Assembly (NCBI RefSeq): GCF_016919245.1
Contig: NZ_JAFEJA010000002.1
Coordinates: 1,676,501-1,740,500 of the forward strand
Reading direction: 5' to 3'
Origin: Streptomyces zhihengii
GTDB taxonomy: Bacteria; Actinomycetota; Actinomycetes; Streptomycetales; Streptomycetaceae
DNA length: 64,000 bases
Shown: one piece after another, positions 1-8,147 of the stretch
How positions within the stretch are numbered: the stretch's first letter is position 1
Layout: each line of letters opens with the position of its first letter
Program-made: the position numbers and the translations under genes
Notes under the pieces: generated by a model
Seen by the model: only the letters and a program-made list of their open reading frames with translations
What the model was told of the DNA's origin: nothing
The model's database searches: none

Positions 1-1
1 C

Positions 2-1177
2 GACTGGCCCCGCAGCCGCGACTCGATGGTGCGGGCGATCCTGGCTTCGGCGACACCCGCACGCGAGGACCGGTTCTTCCCCGGCGACATCGCCCAGTTC
101 GCCGACGCCGGCGGCGGCATGTCCTTCGGCCACGGCACCGCGGGAGTCCTGTACGCCCTGCACGAGAGCGGCGCCGACCGCTGCCCGCCCGCGGAGGAGC
201 GGCTCCTGGCGTACGCCCGGGCGCCGGAGTCCGGCACGCCGCTGGGCTTCTACGATGGGCTCGCCGGCATCGCCTGGACCCTCCAGCGGCTCGGGCACAC
301 GGCCGCCGCCCTCGACCTGGCCGAACTCGTCCTCGCGCAGGACCATGAGGCGCTCGCCCCCGACCTGCACGGCGGAACCGCCGGGATCGGGCTCGCCCTC
401 GACGCCCTCGCCGCCGCCACCGGCGAGAGCACCCTCCGCGCGGCGGCCCTGCGGTGCGCCGAACTGACGGCCCGACCGCGCAGGCCCGTCCCCGCGCACA
501 CGGGGGAGACACGGGGGAGGCCGCGGACCGGCCTGCTCCACGGCGCGGCCGGCCGGGCCCTGCTGTACCTGCGGCTCCACGAGCGCACCCGGGACACCGC
601 CCTGCTCGATCTGGCCGCCGAGGCGCTCCACGACGACCTCACCCGCTGCGTCCGCGGGATCTCCGGCACCCTGCAGGTGGACGAGGGCTGGCGCACCATG
701 CCCTACCTGGGCGCCGGCAGCGTGGGCATCGGCATGGTGATCGACGACTTCCTCCACCACCGCCGCGACGAGGCCCTCGACACCGCCCGCCGCGACATCG
801 TGCAGGCCGCCCAGGCCACCTTCTACGCCCAGCCCGGCCTCTTCCGCGGCGCCGCCGGCATGGTGCTCCATCTCGCACGCACCGACGCCGGCGGTCCCGG
901 CACCGAGCCCGGCGACGTGCGCCGCCAGATCGGCTGCCTGTCCTGGCACGCGATGTCCTACCAGGGCCATCTCGCCTTCCCCGGCGAACAGATGATGCGC
1001 CTGTCCATGGACCTCGCCACCGGCACCGCCGGCGTCCTGCTGGTCCTCGCGGCAGCGCTGGGCGACCGCCCGGCCCACCTGCCCTTCCTCCCGCCGCTTC
1101 CGCGGCCCCATGAACCGGCCCCGCTCCAGGGGTCGTCCACAGCACCACCGTCCCCACAGGAAAGGAAACGATCATGA
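2..1177 (+). CDS. ramC: Class III lanthionine synthetase RamC, C-terminal part (5' end outside window)
   Basis: This is the cyclase end of the multidomain enzyme that dehydrates and cyclises the SapB precursor. The frame is open to the window edge; residues before the first ATG (position 26) still look like protein, so the kinase-like and lyase domains lie upstream. The visible part has the repeated glycine-rich helices of a LanC barrel (GHGTAGVLYAL, GFYDGLAGIAW, DLHGGTAGIGLAL, GLLHGAAG, GLFRGAAGMVLHL, DLATGTAGVLLVL). I do not see the Cys-Cys-His zinc ligands of LanC, as is usual for class III enzymes. The stop codon overlaps the ramS start (ATGA). The identity rests mainly on the order ramC-S-A-B-R. 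Confidence 0.9.
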   Translation, partial: DWPRSRDSMVRAILASATPAREDRFFPGDIAQFADAGGGMSFGHGTAGVLYALHESGADRCPPAEERLLAYARAPESGTPLGFYDGLAGIAWTLQRLGHTAAALDLAELVLAQDHEALAPDLHGGTAGIGLALDALAAATGESTLRAAALRCAELTARPRRPVPAHTGETRGRPRTGLLHGAAGRALLYLRLHERTRDTALLDLAAEALHDDLTRCVRGISGTLQVDEGWRTMPYLGAGSVGIGMVIDDFLHHRRDEALDTARRDIVQAAQATFYAQPGLFRGAAGMVLHLARTDAGGPGTEPGDVRRQIGCLSWHAMSYQGHLAFPGEQMMRLSMDLATGTAGVLLVLAAALGDRPAHLPFLPPLPRPHEPAPLQGSSTAPPSPQERKRS

Positions 1178-1302
1178 ACCTGTTCGACCTGCAGTCGCTG
1201 GAGACCCCCAAGGACGAGGCCATCGGCGACGTCGAGACCGGCAGCCGCGCCAGCCTGCTCCTCTGCGGCGACAGCAGCCTCAGCGTGACCACCTGTAACT
1301 GA
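1174..1302 (+). CDS. ramS: SapB lanthipeptide precursor RamS
   Basis: A 42-residue precursor of the morphogenetic surfactant SapB. The leader begins MNLFDLQSLETPKDEAIGDV and is followed by a 21-residue core beginning TGSRASLLLC and ending SLSVTTCN. The core holds two Ser-x3-Cys units (SLLLC and SVTTC), each expected to form one thioether ring, with other Ser/Thr residues available for dehydration. From memory the S. coelicolor core has Ile where this one has Val in SLSVTTCN, so this is a close variant. An AAAGGAAACG ribosome-binding region lies in the 3' end of ramC and the start overlaps its stop by 4 bases, so the two are translationally coupled. Being so short, it is easily missed by automatic gene calling. 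Confidence 0.96.
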   Translation: MNLFDLQSLETPKDEAIGDVETGSRASLLLCGDSSLSVTTCN

Positions 1303-1315
1303 TCCGGTCCCGCTC

Positions 1316-1382
1316 CGCGTCCTGCGGCCGTCATGCCGCAGGACGCGACGCCCGGTGCCCCGAAGCGACCCTTCGGGGCACC
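1316..1382 (+). terminator. Tandem hairpins between ramS and ramA
   Basis: There are two back-to-back perfect 12-bp stems: 1316-1327 with 1336-1347 (8-nt loop) and 1354-1365 with 1371-1382 (5-nt loop). They begin 14 nt after the ramS stop and lack a T tract, as is common for streptomycete terminators. They probably terminate most transcripts after ramCS, or protect the 3' end of that message, so that the peptide is made in excess over its transporter. The dyads are seen directly; the role is inferred. Confidence 0.75.
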
Positions 1383-1414
1383 GGCCGTCCGGTCCGGGTG
1401 CGCACCCCGTCCGT

Positions 1415-1485
1415 CAGGACACGCGAAGTCCGCGGCTGCCAGAGACGCGACGCATGCGGCCGCCAGGACACGCGAAGCCCGCGGC
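1415..1485 (+). repeat. Pair of 22-bp direct repeats upstream of ramA
   Basis: Copies lie at 1415-1436 and 1464-1485, 21 of 22 bases identical, with starts 49 bp apart. Each contains CAGGACACGCGAAG. They lie between the hairpins and the ramA ribosome-binding site and are outside any gene I accept. They could be a protein-binding repeat or a trace of local duplication. Confidence 0.6.
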
Positions 1486-1505
1486 CGACAGAAGAAAGGC
1501 ATCGG

Positions 1506-3380
1506 ATGGCCTCGCCGACCGGCTCCGACCCGCTTCTGCGCGGCGCCGTACGGCACACCGCCGGCAGCACGGCGCTGCTGCTGCTCTGCCAGGTCGCCGC
1601 GGCGGCCTGCTCGCTCGCCGTCCCCGCCGTCACCGGCAGGGCACTGGACCTGATGCTGAACCAGCGCCCGGGCGCCGGCGGCTGGCTGACCTGGGCCGCC
1701 GCGCTGATCGCCGCGGAGCTGGCGCTGGAGACCGCCGCGGTCCTGCTGACCCAGCTCACCAACGCGCGGGCCGCCGGCTGGATCCGCCACCGCGCCCTCA
1801 CCGGCCTGCTCGGCACCACCGTCGACCGCGCCGCCCCTCTTCCCGGCGGGGACGTCGCCGCCCGCCTGTGCGTCAACGCGACGGACAGCGGCACCGCGCC
1901 TGCGGCCCTGGCGAACGCGGCCTCCTGCGTCCTGGTCCCCGTCGGCGCCCTCGTCGCACTGGCCCTCATCGACCCCTGGACCGCTGCCGTCTTCGTGGCC
2001 GGCCTGCCACTCCTCGTCCTGCTGCTGCGGACGTTCTCCCGCGACTCCTCGGACGCCGTCGACCGCTACCAGCAGGCGCAGGGCACCATCGCCGCCCGGC
2101 TCGCCGAGGCGCTGGACGGCTCGCAGACCATCGCCGCCGCCGGCACCGCACGGCGTGAACAGGAGCGCATCCTCGCGCCGCTCGCCGGCATGGCCCGGCA
2201 CGGAACACACCTGTGGCTCGTCCACGGCCGGGCCGTGGCCCGCAGCGGCGTCCTGCTCCCGCTGCTCACCACGGCCGTCGTCGCGGTCGCGGGCAGCAGA
2301 CTGGCCGCCGGCCAGGTCAGCGTGGGCGAACTGCTCGCCGCGTCCCGGTACGCCGCGCTGGCCGCGGGCATCGGAGGCATCGCGGCACCCCTCGGCACCC
2401 TCGTCCGCGCGCGCAGCGCCGCCCGCCGCACCGCGGAACTGGCCGATCTCCCGCCGATGTCCCACGGCGAGGCCTCCCTGCCCGCCGGCGGCACCGGCCG
2501 TCTGGAGCTGCGGGGCGTGCGGGTGGAGGGCGAGGGCGCCGCCCTGCTCACGGACGTCACCCTCACGATCGAGGGCGGCTCGACGGTCGCCGTGGTGGGA
2601 CGCTCCGGGGCCGGCAAGTCCACCCTGGCCGCTGTCGCGGGCCGGCTCGCCGACCCCGACGCCGGAACCGTCCTGGTGGACGGAGTCGATGTGGCCTCCC
2701 TGACCCGCACCCGGTTGCGCGAGGCGATCGCCTACGCCTTCGCGCGGCCCGTCTTCGACGACGACGCCGGCGCCACCGTCCTCTCCGCGCTCGCCGCCGG
2801 TGCCGGTGCCGGAAGGGACCCCGCTCCCGGTTCCGGCGGGGACCCCGTCCCCGCCGCCCGGATCCACCGCGCCGCCCGCGCCGCGAGCGCCGACACCTTC
2901 ATCCGCCTTCTGCCCCTCGGCTACGACACCCCACTCGCCGGCACCCCGCTCTCCGGCGGCGAGTACCAGCGCCTGGGCCTGGCACGGGCGTTCGCCGGCC
3001 AGGGGCGGCTGATCATCCTCGACGACGCGACCTCCAGCCTCGACACGGCCACCGAGCGGCAGGTCGAGCGCGCCCTGGCCACCGCACTGAGGCCCTGCAC
3101 CAAACTGATCGTGGCCCACCGGGTGTCCACCGCGGCCCGGGCGGACCGCGTGATCTGGCTGGAGTCGGGCCGCGTGCGGCGCTGCGCACCGCACCACCTG
3201 CTGTGGCGGGACCCGGACTACCGCGCCGTCTTCCTGGCACAGCCCCCCGCACCGGCCGCGGGCCCGGGGGACCGGGGCGACACGGATCCCGCGCCGGCGC
3301 CGCCCCCGGCCCGGATCCCCGCCCGGCAGGCCGGCCCCGCCGAGTCCGCCGCCCTCGACGGCCCTCGGGAGGACCGGTGA
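1506..3380 (+). CDS. ramA: ABC transporter RamA (SapB export), fused membrane and ATPase domains
   Basis: A 624-residue ABC half-transporter. An N-terminal six-helix membrane domain (about residues 15-300) is followed by a nucleotide-binding domain with Walker A GRSGAGKST near residue 365, the signature LSGGEYQRL near 480, and Walker B with LDDATSSLD near 502. The frame is open further upstream, but ATG 1506 is preferred because AGAAAGG sits just upstream and the preceding residues lack domain character. In the known ram cluster this protein works with RamB to move SapB out of the cell. The stop overlaps the ramB GTG start. Confidence 0.9.
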   Translation: MASPTGSDPLLRGAVRHTAGSTALLLLCQVAAAACSLAVPAVTGRALDLMLNQRPGAGGWLTWAAALIAAELALETAAVLLTQLTNARAAGWIRHRALTGLLGTTVDRAAPLPGGDVAARLCVNATDSGTAPAALANAASCVLVPVGALVALALIDPWTAAVFVAGLPLLVLLLRTFSRDSSDAVDRYQQAQGTIAARLAEALDGSQTIAAAGTARREQERILAPLAGMARHGTHLWLVHGRAVARSGVLLPLLTTAVVAVAGSRLAAGQVSVGELLAASRYAALAAGIGGIAAPLGTLVRARSAARRTAELADLPPMSHGEASLPAGGTGRLELRGVRVEGEGAALLTDVTLTIEGGSTVAVVGRSGAGKSTLAAVAGRLADPDAGTVLVDGVDVASLTRTRLREAIAYAFARPVFDDDAGATVLSALAAGAGAGRDPAPGSGGDPVPAARIHRAARAASADTFIRLLPLGYDTPLAGTPLSGGEYQRLGLARAFAGQGRLIILDDATSSLDTATERQVERALATALRPCTKLIVAHRVSTAARADRVIWLESGRVRRCAPHHLLWRDPDYRAVFLAQPPAPAAGPGDRGDTDPAPAPPPARIPARQAGPAESAALDGPREDR

Positions 3381-5224
3381 ACCCCGCGGCGCGACCGGTT
3401 CCGGCGACCCCGGACCCCGACCTGGGCCCGGGGCCCGCCGCCCCCCACGCCGACAAGCCCCACGCCGACAACCCCCGCTCCGGCGCCTCCCGCCGTGTCC
3501 GCGCCTCGGCCGTGCGCTTCCTGCGCCGCCGCGCAGCGGTCCTGGTCCGGCTGGCCGCCTGGTCCGCGGCCGAGTCCGCGCAGACCTTCCTCGGCGGCTG
3601 GTGCGTGGCCCGCTCCCTGGACGACGGCTTCCTGCGCGGAGCGCCGGCGACCGGCCTGCTCTGGCTCGGCGGCGCCGCCCTCGCCATCCTGCTCGGCGCG
3701 CCGGTCGTCCGCGGCGTCTTCGCCCAACTGCCCCTGCTCACCGAGCCGCTGCGCGACGCGCTCGTACGGCGTTCGGTGGTGCAGGCCCTCGCCACCGCCA
3801 CCGCCGACACCACGGGCCGGGCCGTGGACGCGACGGCCGTGTCCCGGCTCACCAGCCAGACCGAGATCGCCCGGGACAGCTTCGCCGGCCTGGTGCTCGC
3901 CGCCCGGTCCTTCGTCTTCGTGGCCGCGGGAGCCCTGGCCGGCCTCGTGTCGCTCGCCCCCCAGTTCCTCCTCGTCGTTCTTCCGCCCCTGGTGCTGGGC
4001 CTCGCGCTGTTCACCGCATCCCTGCGGCCGATGGCACGGGCCCAGCACCGCTACCTCGACGCGGACGAGTACATCGGCCGCCGAGCGCAGACCACCCGCA
4101 CCGCCCTGAGGGACATCGTCGCCTGCGGCACCCAGGAACCGGCCGACGCGCTCAACCGCCGTGCGATCGACGAGGCCGCCGCCGCCCAGCGTGCCCTGGC
4201 CTGCTGGGCGGCGGTGCGCACCCTCTGCGTGGCGACAGCGGGCCAGCTGCCGGTGCTCCTGCTGCTGGCCGCGACCCCCTGGCTCCTTGGCCAGGGCGTC
4301 ACTGCGGGCGCCCTGGTGGGCGCACTCACCTACCTCCTCCAGGCGCTGCTCCCGGCGCTGCACACGCTGATGACCGTGCTCGGCACGGCGGGAGCCCGCC
4401 TGCTGGTGATCCTGGAGCGGCTCGCCGGCCCGCCGCCGCCCGAGGCCGAGCCCCTGACCACGCCCCGGCAGCCACCCGCCCCGGCCTCGGGGCATCGCCG
4501 CGCGGCCGCGGCGGTGGAGCTGCGCCGGGTGGAGGTCGCCTACGGTCCCGGGGCACGCGCCGTCCTGGACGGGCTGGACCTGACCGTCGAGGACGGCGAG
4601 CACCTCGCCGTCGTCGGCCCGAGCGGTATCGGCAAGTCCACCCTCCTGCGGGTCGCCGCGGGGCTGCTGACACCCGATCAGGGCGAGGTCCGGCTCTACG
4701 GCCGCCCCGTCGGGGACTGCCGCCCGTCGCACCTCGCGGCCCTGCGCGCACTGCTCCCGCAGGAGGCCTACGTCTTCACGGGCACCCTCCGCGACAACCT
4801 GCGCTATCTGCGGCCCGACGCCCGCCCGTCCGACGTCATGGCGACCGTGCGGGCCCTCGCCCTGGACCCGCTCGTCGACCGCCTCGGCGGACTCGACCGG
4901 CCCCTGCGGCCCGACGCGCTGTCCCTCGGCGAACGCCAGCTCGTCGCGCTGGGCCGCGCCCACCTCTGCGCGGCCCCGCTGCTGCTGCTCGACGAGGCCA
5001 CCTGCCACACCGATCCCGTCGCCGAGGCCACCGCCGAACACGCCCTGCGCTCCCGCACCGGGACGGTGGTCGTCGTCGCCCACCGGCTGTCGTCCGCCCT
5101 GCGCGCGGACCGGGTGCTCGTCCTGGACGGCACCCGGGCACAGCACGGCACACACCGGGAACTGCTCGGCACGTCCGCCCTCTACCGCGACCTCGTGGGC
5201 CACTGGAACGACGCCCACGGCTGA
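3377..5224 (+). CDS. ramB: ABC transporter RamB (SapB export)
   Basis: A 615-residue partner of RamA. The start is GTG 3377, overlapping the ramA stop as GTGA, with GGGAGGA immediately upstream; the reading frame stays open far upstream but that part is antisense-like low-complexity sequence. It has a membrane domain in the first 340 or so residues and an ATPase domain with Walker A GPSGIGKST (about 414), a degenerate signature LSLGERQLV (about 515) and Walker B LLLLDEATCHTD (about 535). The signature departs from LSGGQ, so the two ATP sites of a RamAB heterodimer may be unequal. It ends 10 bp from the convergent ramR. Confidence 0.9.
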   Translation: MNPAARPVPATPDPDLGPGPAAPHADKPHADNPRSGASRRVRASAVRFLRRRAAVLVRLAAWSAAESAQTFLGGWCVARSLDDGFLRGAPATGLLWLGGAALAILLGAPVVRGVFAQLPLLTEPLRDALVRRSVVQALATATADTTGRAVDATAVSRLTSQTEIARDSFAGLVLAARSFVFVAAGALAGLVSLAPQFLLVVLPPLVLGLALFTASLRPMARAQHRYLDADEYIGRRAQTTRTALRDIVACGTQEPADALNRRAIDEAAAAQRALACWAAVRTLCVATAGQLPVLLLLAATPWLLGQGVTAGALVGALTYLLQALLPALHTLMTVLGTAGARLLVILERLAGPPPPEAEPLTTPRQPPAPASGHRRAAAAVELRRVEVAYGPGARAVLDGLDLTVEDGEHLAVVGPSGIGKSTLLRVAAGLLTPDQGEVRLYGRPVGDCRPSHLAALRALLPQEAYVFTGTLRDNLRYLRPDARPSDVMATVRALALDPLVDRLGGLDRPLRPDALSLGERQLVALGRAHLCAAPLLLLDEATCHTDPVAEATAEHALRSRTGTVVVVAHRLSSALRADRVLVLDGTRAQHGTHRELLGTSALYRDLVGHWNDAHG

Positions 5225-5234
5225 CCGGCAGGGG

Positions 5235-5825
5235 TCACGTCCACCCGGCGCCCTGCGCTATCCGGATCGCGTCCACCCGATTGCGCGCGCCGACCTTGCG
5301 TATGACGCTCGCCATGTAGTTGCGCACCGTGCCCTTGGACAGGTACAGCGTGGCGGCGATCTCGGCGACCGGCTCGCCCTTGGCGGCCAGCGCGAGAACA
5401 CTCAGCTCACGCCGGGTCAGGGGCATCTCCGCCGCCTCCAGGAACTCCGCGGCGAGGGTGTCGTCGATGAAGCGGCCGCCCTCCGCCACCCGGCGCACCG
5501 CCTCCAGCAGGCGCCCCTTCGAGCCGTTCTTGTCGACGAAGCCCGTCGCCCCCGCCGCGTGCGCCCGGCGCAGCACTCCGGGCCGCTGCGCCGGGATCAG
5601 CGCCAGCAGAGCCGAACCCTCCGCCGCCGGGCAGGCGGCCGGCGCCGCCCCGGCGGGCGCCAGACACTCGGCGTCGACGACGTACACGTCCGGCGGGGCC
5701 CCCTCCGCCACCCCCTGAGGCCAGTGAGGCAGGGAGGAGACCACCCGTATCCCGCCCGACTCCAGCAGCTCCACGAGCGCGGCCCGCAGCAGGTGCGCCT
5801 CGTAGACCACCGTCACACGTACCAT
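5235..5825 (-). CDS. ramR: LuxR-family response regulator RamR
   Basis: A 196-residue activator of ramCSAB. The N-terminal receiver-like domain carries the candidate phospho-acceptor Asp51 in the sequence VYVVDAE, but the usual acidic pair near the N terminus is reduced to Glu9, so phosphorylation may be atypical. The C-terminal LuxR helix-turn-helix begins LTRRELSVLALAAKGEPVAEI and contains LSKGTVRNYMASVIRKVGAR. ATG 5825 was chosen because the receiver fold starts there; the longer upstream frame has no domain. No sensor kinase gene is adjacent, as in other ram loci. It is convergent with ramB. Confidence 0.9.
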   Translation of the reverse strand: MVRVTVVYEAHLLRAALVELLESGGIRVVSSLPHWPQGVAEGAPPDVYVVDAECLAPAGAAPAACPAAEGSALLALIPAQRPGVLRRAHAAGATGFVDKNGSKGRLLEAVRRVAEGGRFIDDTLAAEFLEAAEMPLTRRELSVLALAAKGEPVAEIAATLYLSKGTVRNYMASVIRKVGARNRVDAIRIAQGAGWT

Positions 5826-6097
5826 CCCCCACCCCTTCGACCCCCAGGTACATCCGTGACCGTGCGGCCACCTCACTCCTGTGCCCCTGCCGCTGTGCGT
5901 AGAACGTGCGATCAGGCGCATTGGGGGCGCATTGGGCGGGGGCGCGACCGGATCCGTTCGCTCGCCCCGACAGCCCCGCAGGCCGACGAACACCTCCGAA
6001 CGCCTGAGCGGAGCGGGGAATGGCCGGATTTCTCGTGCCCTGCCCGGTCCGGCACCGCCGGCCGCGGCGGCGGACATGCCCGGACTTCTTGGATTAG

Positions 6098-6127
6098 TTG
6101 TCCAGACATGGAAATTGTATCTAGAAT
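6098..6127 (+). promoter_or_regulatory. Candidate promoter for the PLP-enzyme operon, with TGTC-N2-GACA dyad
   Basis: In the 373-bp gap between ramR and the next gene there is an unusually A/T-rich stretch. It holds TTGTCC (6098-6103), 18 bp of spacer and TAGAAT (6122-6127), about 70 bp before the start at 6199. The -35 region overlaps a short inverted repeat TGTC-CA-GACA, a possible operator for the YheO-type regulator encoded second in the operon. I see no gene in the rest of the gap. Confidence 0.5.
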
Positions 6128-6198
6128 GGGAGGACCGAGTGTGCGCCGGGCCGCGTGACCGGGCGACCGCACGCTGAGCCGGGAGGAGCCGCAGGCAC

Positions 6199-7383
6199 AT
6201 GGACGACGAACAGCTCTCAGCCCCCACCGCACCCCACCTCCACGACCGGTCCGGGAAGCGCTACCCCCTGGACAGTCCCCGCTGGCGGGGGGAGGACGGG
6301 AGCCCCCTGGCCGTCGGTCCGCTGCCCGGCCTACGGCCCGAGCAGATCGACACCGCCGAACGGTCCCTGTGGCGCTACCACGCGGCCCTGCCCGTCCCGC
6401 TGTCCCACCGGGTGAGCCTGGGCGAGGGGTGCACGCCGATGGTCCGGACCGCCTGGGGCAGCCAGCACGTCCACTTCAAGCTGGAGTGGTTCAACCCGAC
6501 CTCCAGCTTCAAGGACCGGGGCGTGTCGGTGATGATGTCCCACCTCGCGGCGCACGGCGCCGACCGCGTACTCGAGGACAGCTCGGGCAACGCCGGAGCC
6601 TCGGTGGCGGCCTACGCCGCAGCCGCGGGCGTCCGCGCCCGGATCATCGTGCCCGCCGCCACCTCCGCGGCCAAGATCCTCCAGGCCCGCGCCTACGGTG
6701 CCGAGATCGAACTGGTGGGCGGCACCCGCGACGAGGTCGCCGACGAGGCGGTCCGGCAGTCGAAGGAGATCCCCTACGCCAGCCACAACTGGCACCCCCT
6801 GTTCATCCAGGGCACCAAGACCGTCGCCTACGAGATGTGGGAGTCCCTCGGCTTCACCGCGCCCGACAACGTGGTCCTCGTGGCCGGCGCGGGCAGCAAC
6901 GTCATCGGGTGCGACCTCGCCTTCGGCGAACTGCTCGGAGCCGGTCTGATCGACAGGCGCCCGCGCCTGTTCGTCGGACAGCCCGAGCACTGGGCGACCA
7001 TCGCCGACACCGTCAACGGCATCGACCGGGCCGCCCGCGGCGATCGGGTGCCGACGATCGCCGAGGGCGCGTCCATCGCCCACCCCGTCCGGCTGCCCGA
7101 GGCGGTGGAGGCCGTCCGCCGCTCCGGCGGCGGCGCCTGCGCCGTCACCGAGGCGGAGATCCACGCCGCGGTCCGCGCCCTGAGCGCCCGGGGCCTGTAC
7201 GCCGAACCGACCAGCGCCGTCGCGGCGGCGGCCCTCGACCGCTTCACCGCCTCCGGAGAGATCGCTCCCGGCGAGACGACCGTGGTCGTGCTCACCGGCG
7301 CGGGGCTGAAGTCCGCCGAGAAGATGGCCGCGGTGTTCGCCGAACACTCAGCCGTCCCCCGGGAACACGGCGGCGCCCGATGA
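6199..7383 (+). CDS. Threonine-synthase-like PLP-dependent enzyme
   Basis: A 394-residue fold-type II PLP enzyme of the threonine synthase / serine-threonine dehydratase superfamily. Lys105 in TSSFKDRG is the expected Schiff-base lysine, SSGNAGAS the substrate/phosphate loop, and AGAGSNVIG and LTGAGLK further cofactor-loop candidates. A GGGAGGAG ribosome-binding site precedes the ATG. Biosynthetic threonine synthase normally lies beside hom or thrB; here it is coupled by an ATGA overlap to a PAS/HTH regulator, which suggests an inducible amino-acid lyase or racemase-like activity. The exact substrate cannot be read from sequence. Confidence 0.8.
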   Translation: MDDEQLSAPTAPHLHDRSGKRYPLDSPRWRGEDGSPLAVGPLPGLRPEQIDTAERSLWRYHAALPVPLSHRVSLGEGCTPMVRTAWGSQHVHFKLEWFNPTSSFKDRGVSVMMSHLAAHGADRVLEDSSGNAGASVAAYAAAAGVRARIIVPAATSAAKILQARAYGAEIELVGGTRDEVADEAVRQSKEIPYASHNWHPLFIQGTKTVAYEMWESLGFTAPDNVVLVAGAGSNVIGCDLAFGELLGAGLIDRRPRLFVGQPEHWATIADTVNGIDRAARGDRVPTIAEGASIAHPVRLPEAVEAVRRSGGGACAVTEAEIHAAVRALSARGLYAEPTSAVAAAALDRFTASGEIAPGETTVVVLTGAGLKSAEKMAAVFAEHSAVPREHGGAR

Positions 7384-8084
7384 CGCACCCCACCGGCCGG
7401 CCCGACGACGGACACGCCCCCCGGCCCCCCGTGTCCCAGGACGCGCACCACGCGCCGGACGACGACGAGCACCTCCTGCGCGAAGCGGAACGGATCGCCG
7501 TCGCCGTCGGGCGCATGTTCCCCGGCCTGTGCGAAGTCGTCCTGCACGACCTGCGCCACCCCGGCAACGCCATCCGCGTCATCGAGAACAACCTGTCCGG
7601 GCGGCAGGTCGGCGACTCCGCGACCGAACTGGGCCTGCGCCGCATCGCCGACCCCGACTACCCCGGCGTCGTCCAGAACTACGGCAACCGGTTTCCCGAC
7701 GGGCGCCCCGCCAAGAGCACCTCGATCGGCATCAAGAACGCCGAGGGCCGCTATGTCGCGGCGCTCTGCCTGAACCTCGACGTCAGCACACTGTCGCCGC
7801 TCGCCCTGACCCTGGCCAACCTCGTCGCCACGGAAGCCGGACGCCGGGGCGAGGCACTGGAAACACTGCGCGACCGCGGCGGACGCGAACTCCGCTCGGC
7901 CATCGACACCTTCGCCGCCGAGCGCTCCAGCACCCCGCGCGCCCTCCACCGCGACCAGAAGCGCGACCTGGTGCGGCGGCTGCACCACGACGGCTTCTTC
8001 GACACCCGAGGCTCCGCACAGCTGATCGCCGACCAGCTCGGGATCTCCCGGGCGACCGTCTACAACTACACGAAGGAGGCTTAG
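7380..8084 (+). CDS. YheO-type PAS / HTH transcriptional regulator (DauR-like)
   Basis: A 234-residue regulator. A disordered Asp/His/Pro-rich N terminus (about 35 residues) leads into a YheO-like PAS domain (about residues 40-140, with VVLHDLRHPGNAIRVIENN and KSTSIGIKNAEGRYVAALCLNLD). A short HTH at the C terminus reads LIADQLGISRATVYNYTKEA. Relatives such as DauR repress amino-acid catabolic genes. Its ATG overlaps the stop of the PLP enzyme, so it probably senses the substrate or product of that enzyme. Confidence 0.85.
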   Translation: MTHPTGRPDDGHAPRPPVSQDAHHAPDDDEHLLREAERIAVAVGRMFPGLCEVVLHDLRHPGNAIRVIENNLSGRQVGDSATELGLRRIADPDYPGVVQNYGNRFPDGRPAKSTSIGIKNAEGRYVAALCLNLDVSTLSPLALTLANLVATEAGRRGEALETLRDRGGRELRSAIDTFAAERSSTPRALHRDQKRDLVRRLHHDGFFDTRGSAQLIADQLGISRATVYNYTKEA

Positions 8085-8087
8085 GGC

Positions 8088-8132
8088 CGCGCCCGTCTCC
8101 GGCGCCCGGTACGGGCGCCGGAGACGGGCGCG
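8088..8132. terminator. Strong bidirectional terminator
   Basis: A perfect 21-bp stem (8088-8108 with 8112-8132) has a 3-nt loop and lies between the convergent regulator gene and htpG. It begins 4 nt after the regulator stop and ends 16 nt before the htpG stop, so it can serve both strands. Confidence 0.9.
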
Positions 8133-8147
8133 CTCACGCGCCCGAGG

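Noticed and set aside
639..3197. An 852-residue minus-strand open frame across ramC, ramS and ramA
   Set aside because: It is Gly/Arg/Ala-rich, has no domain pattern and mirrors the GC-biased third positions of the real genes on the other strand.
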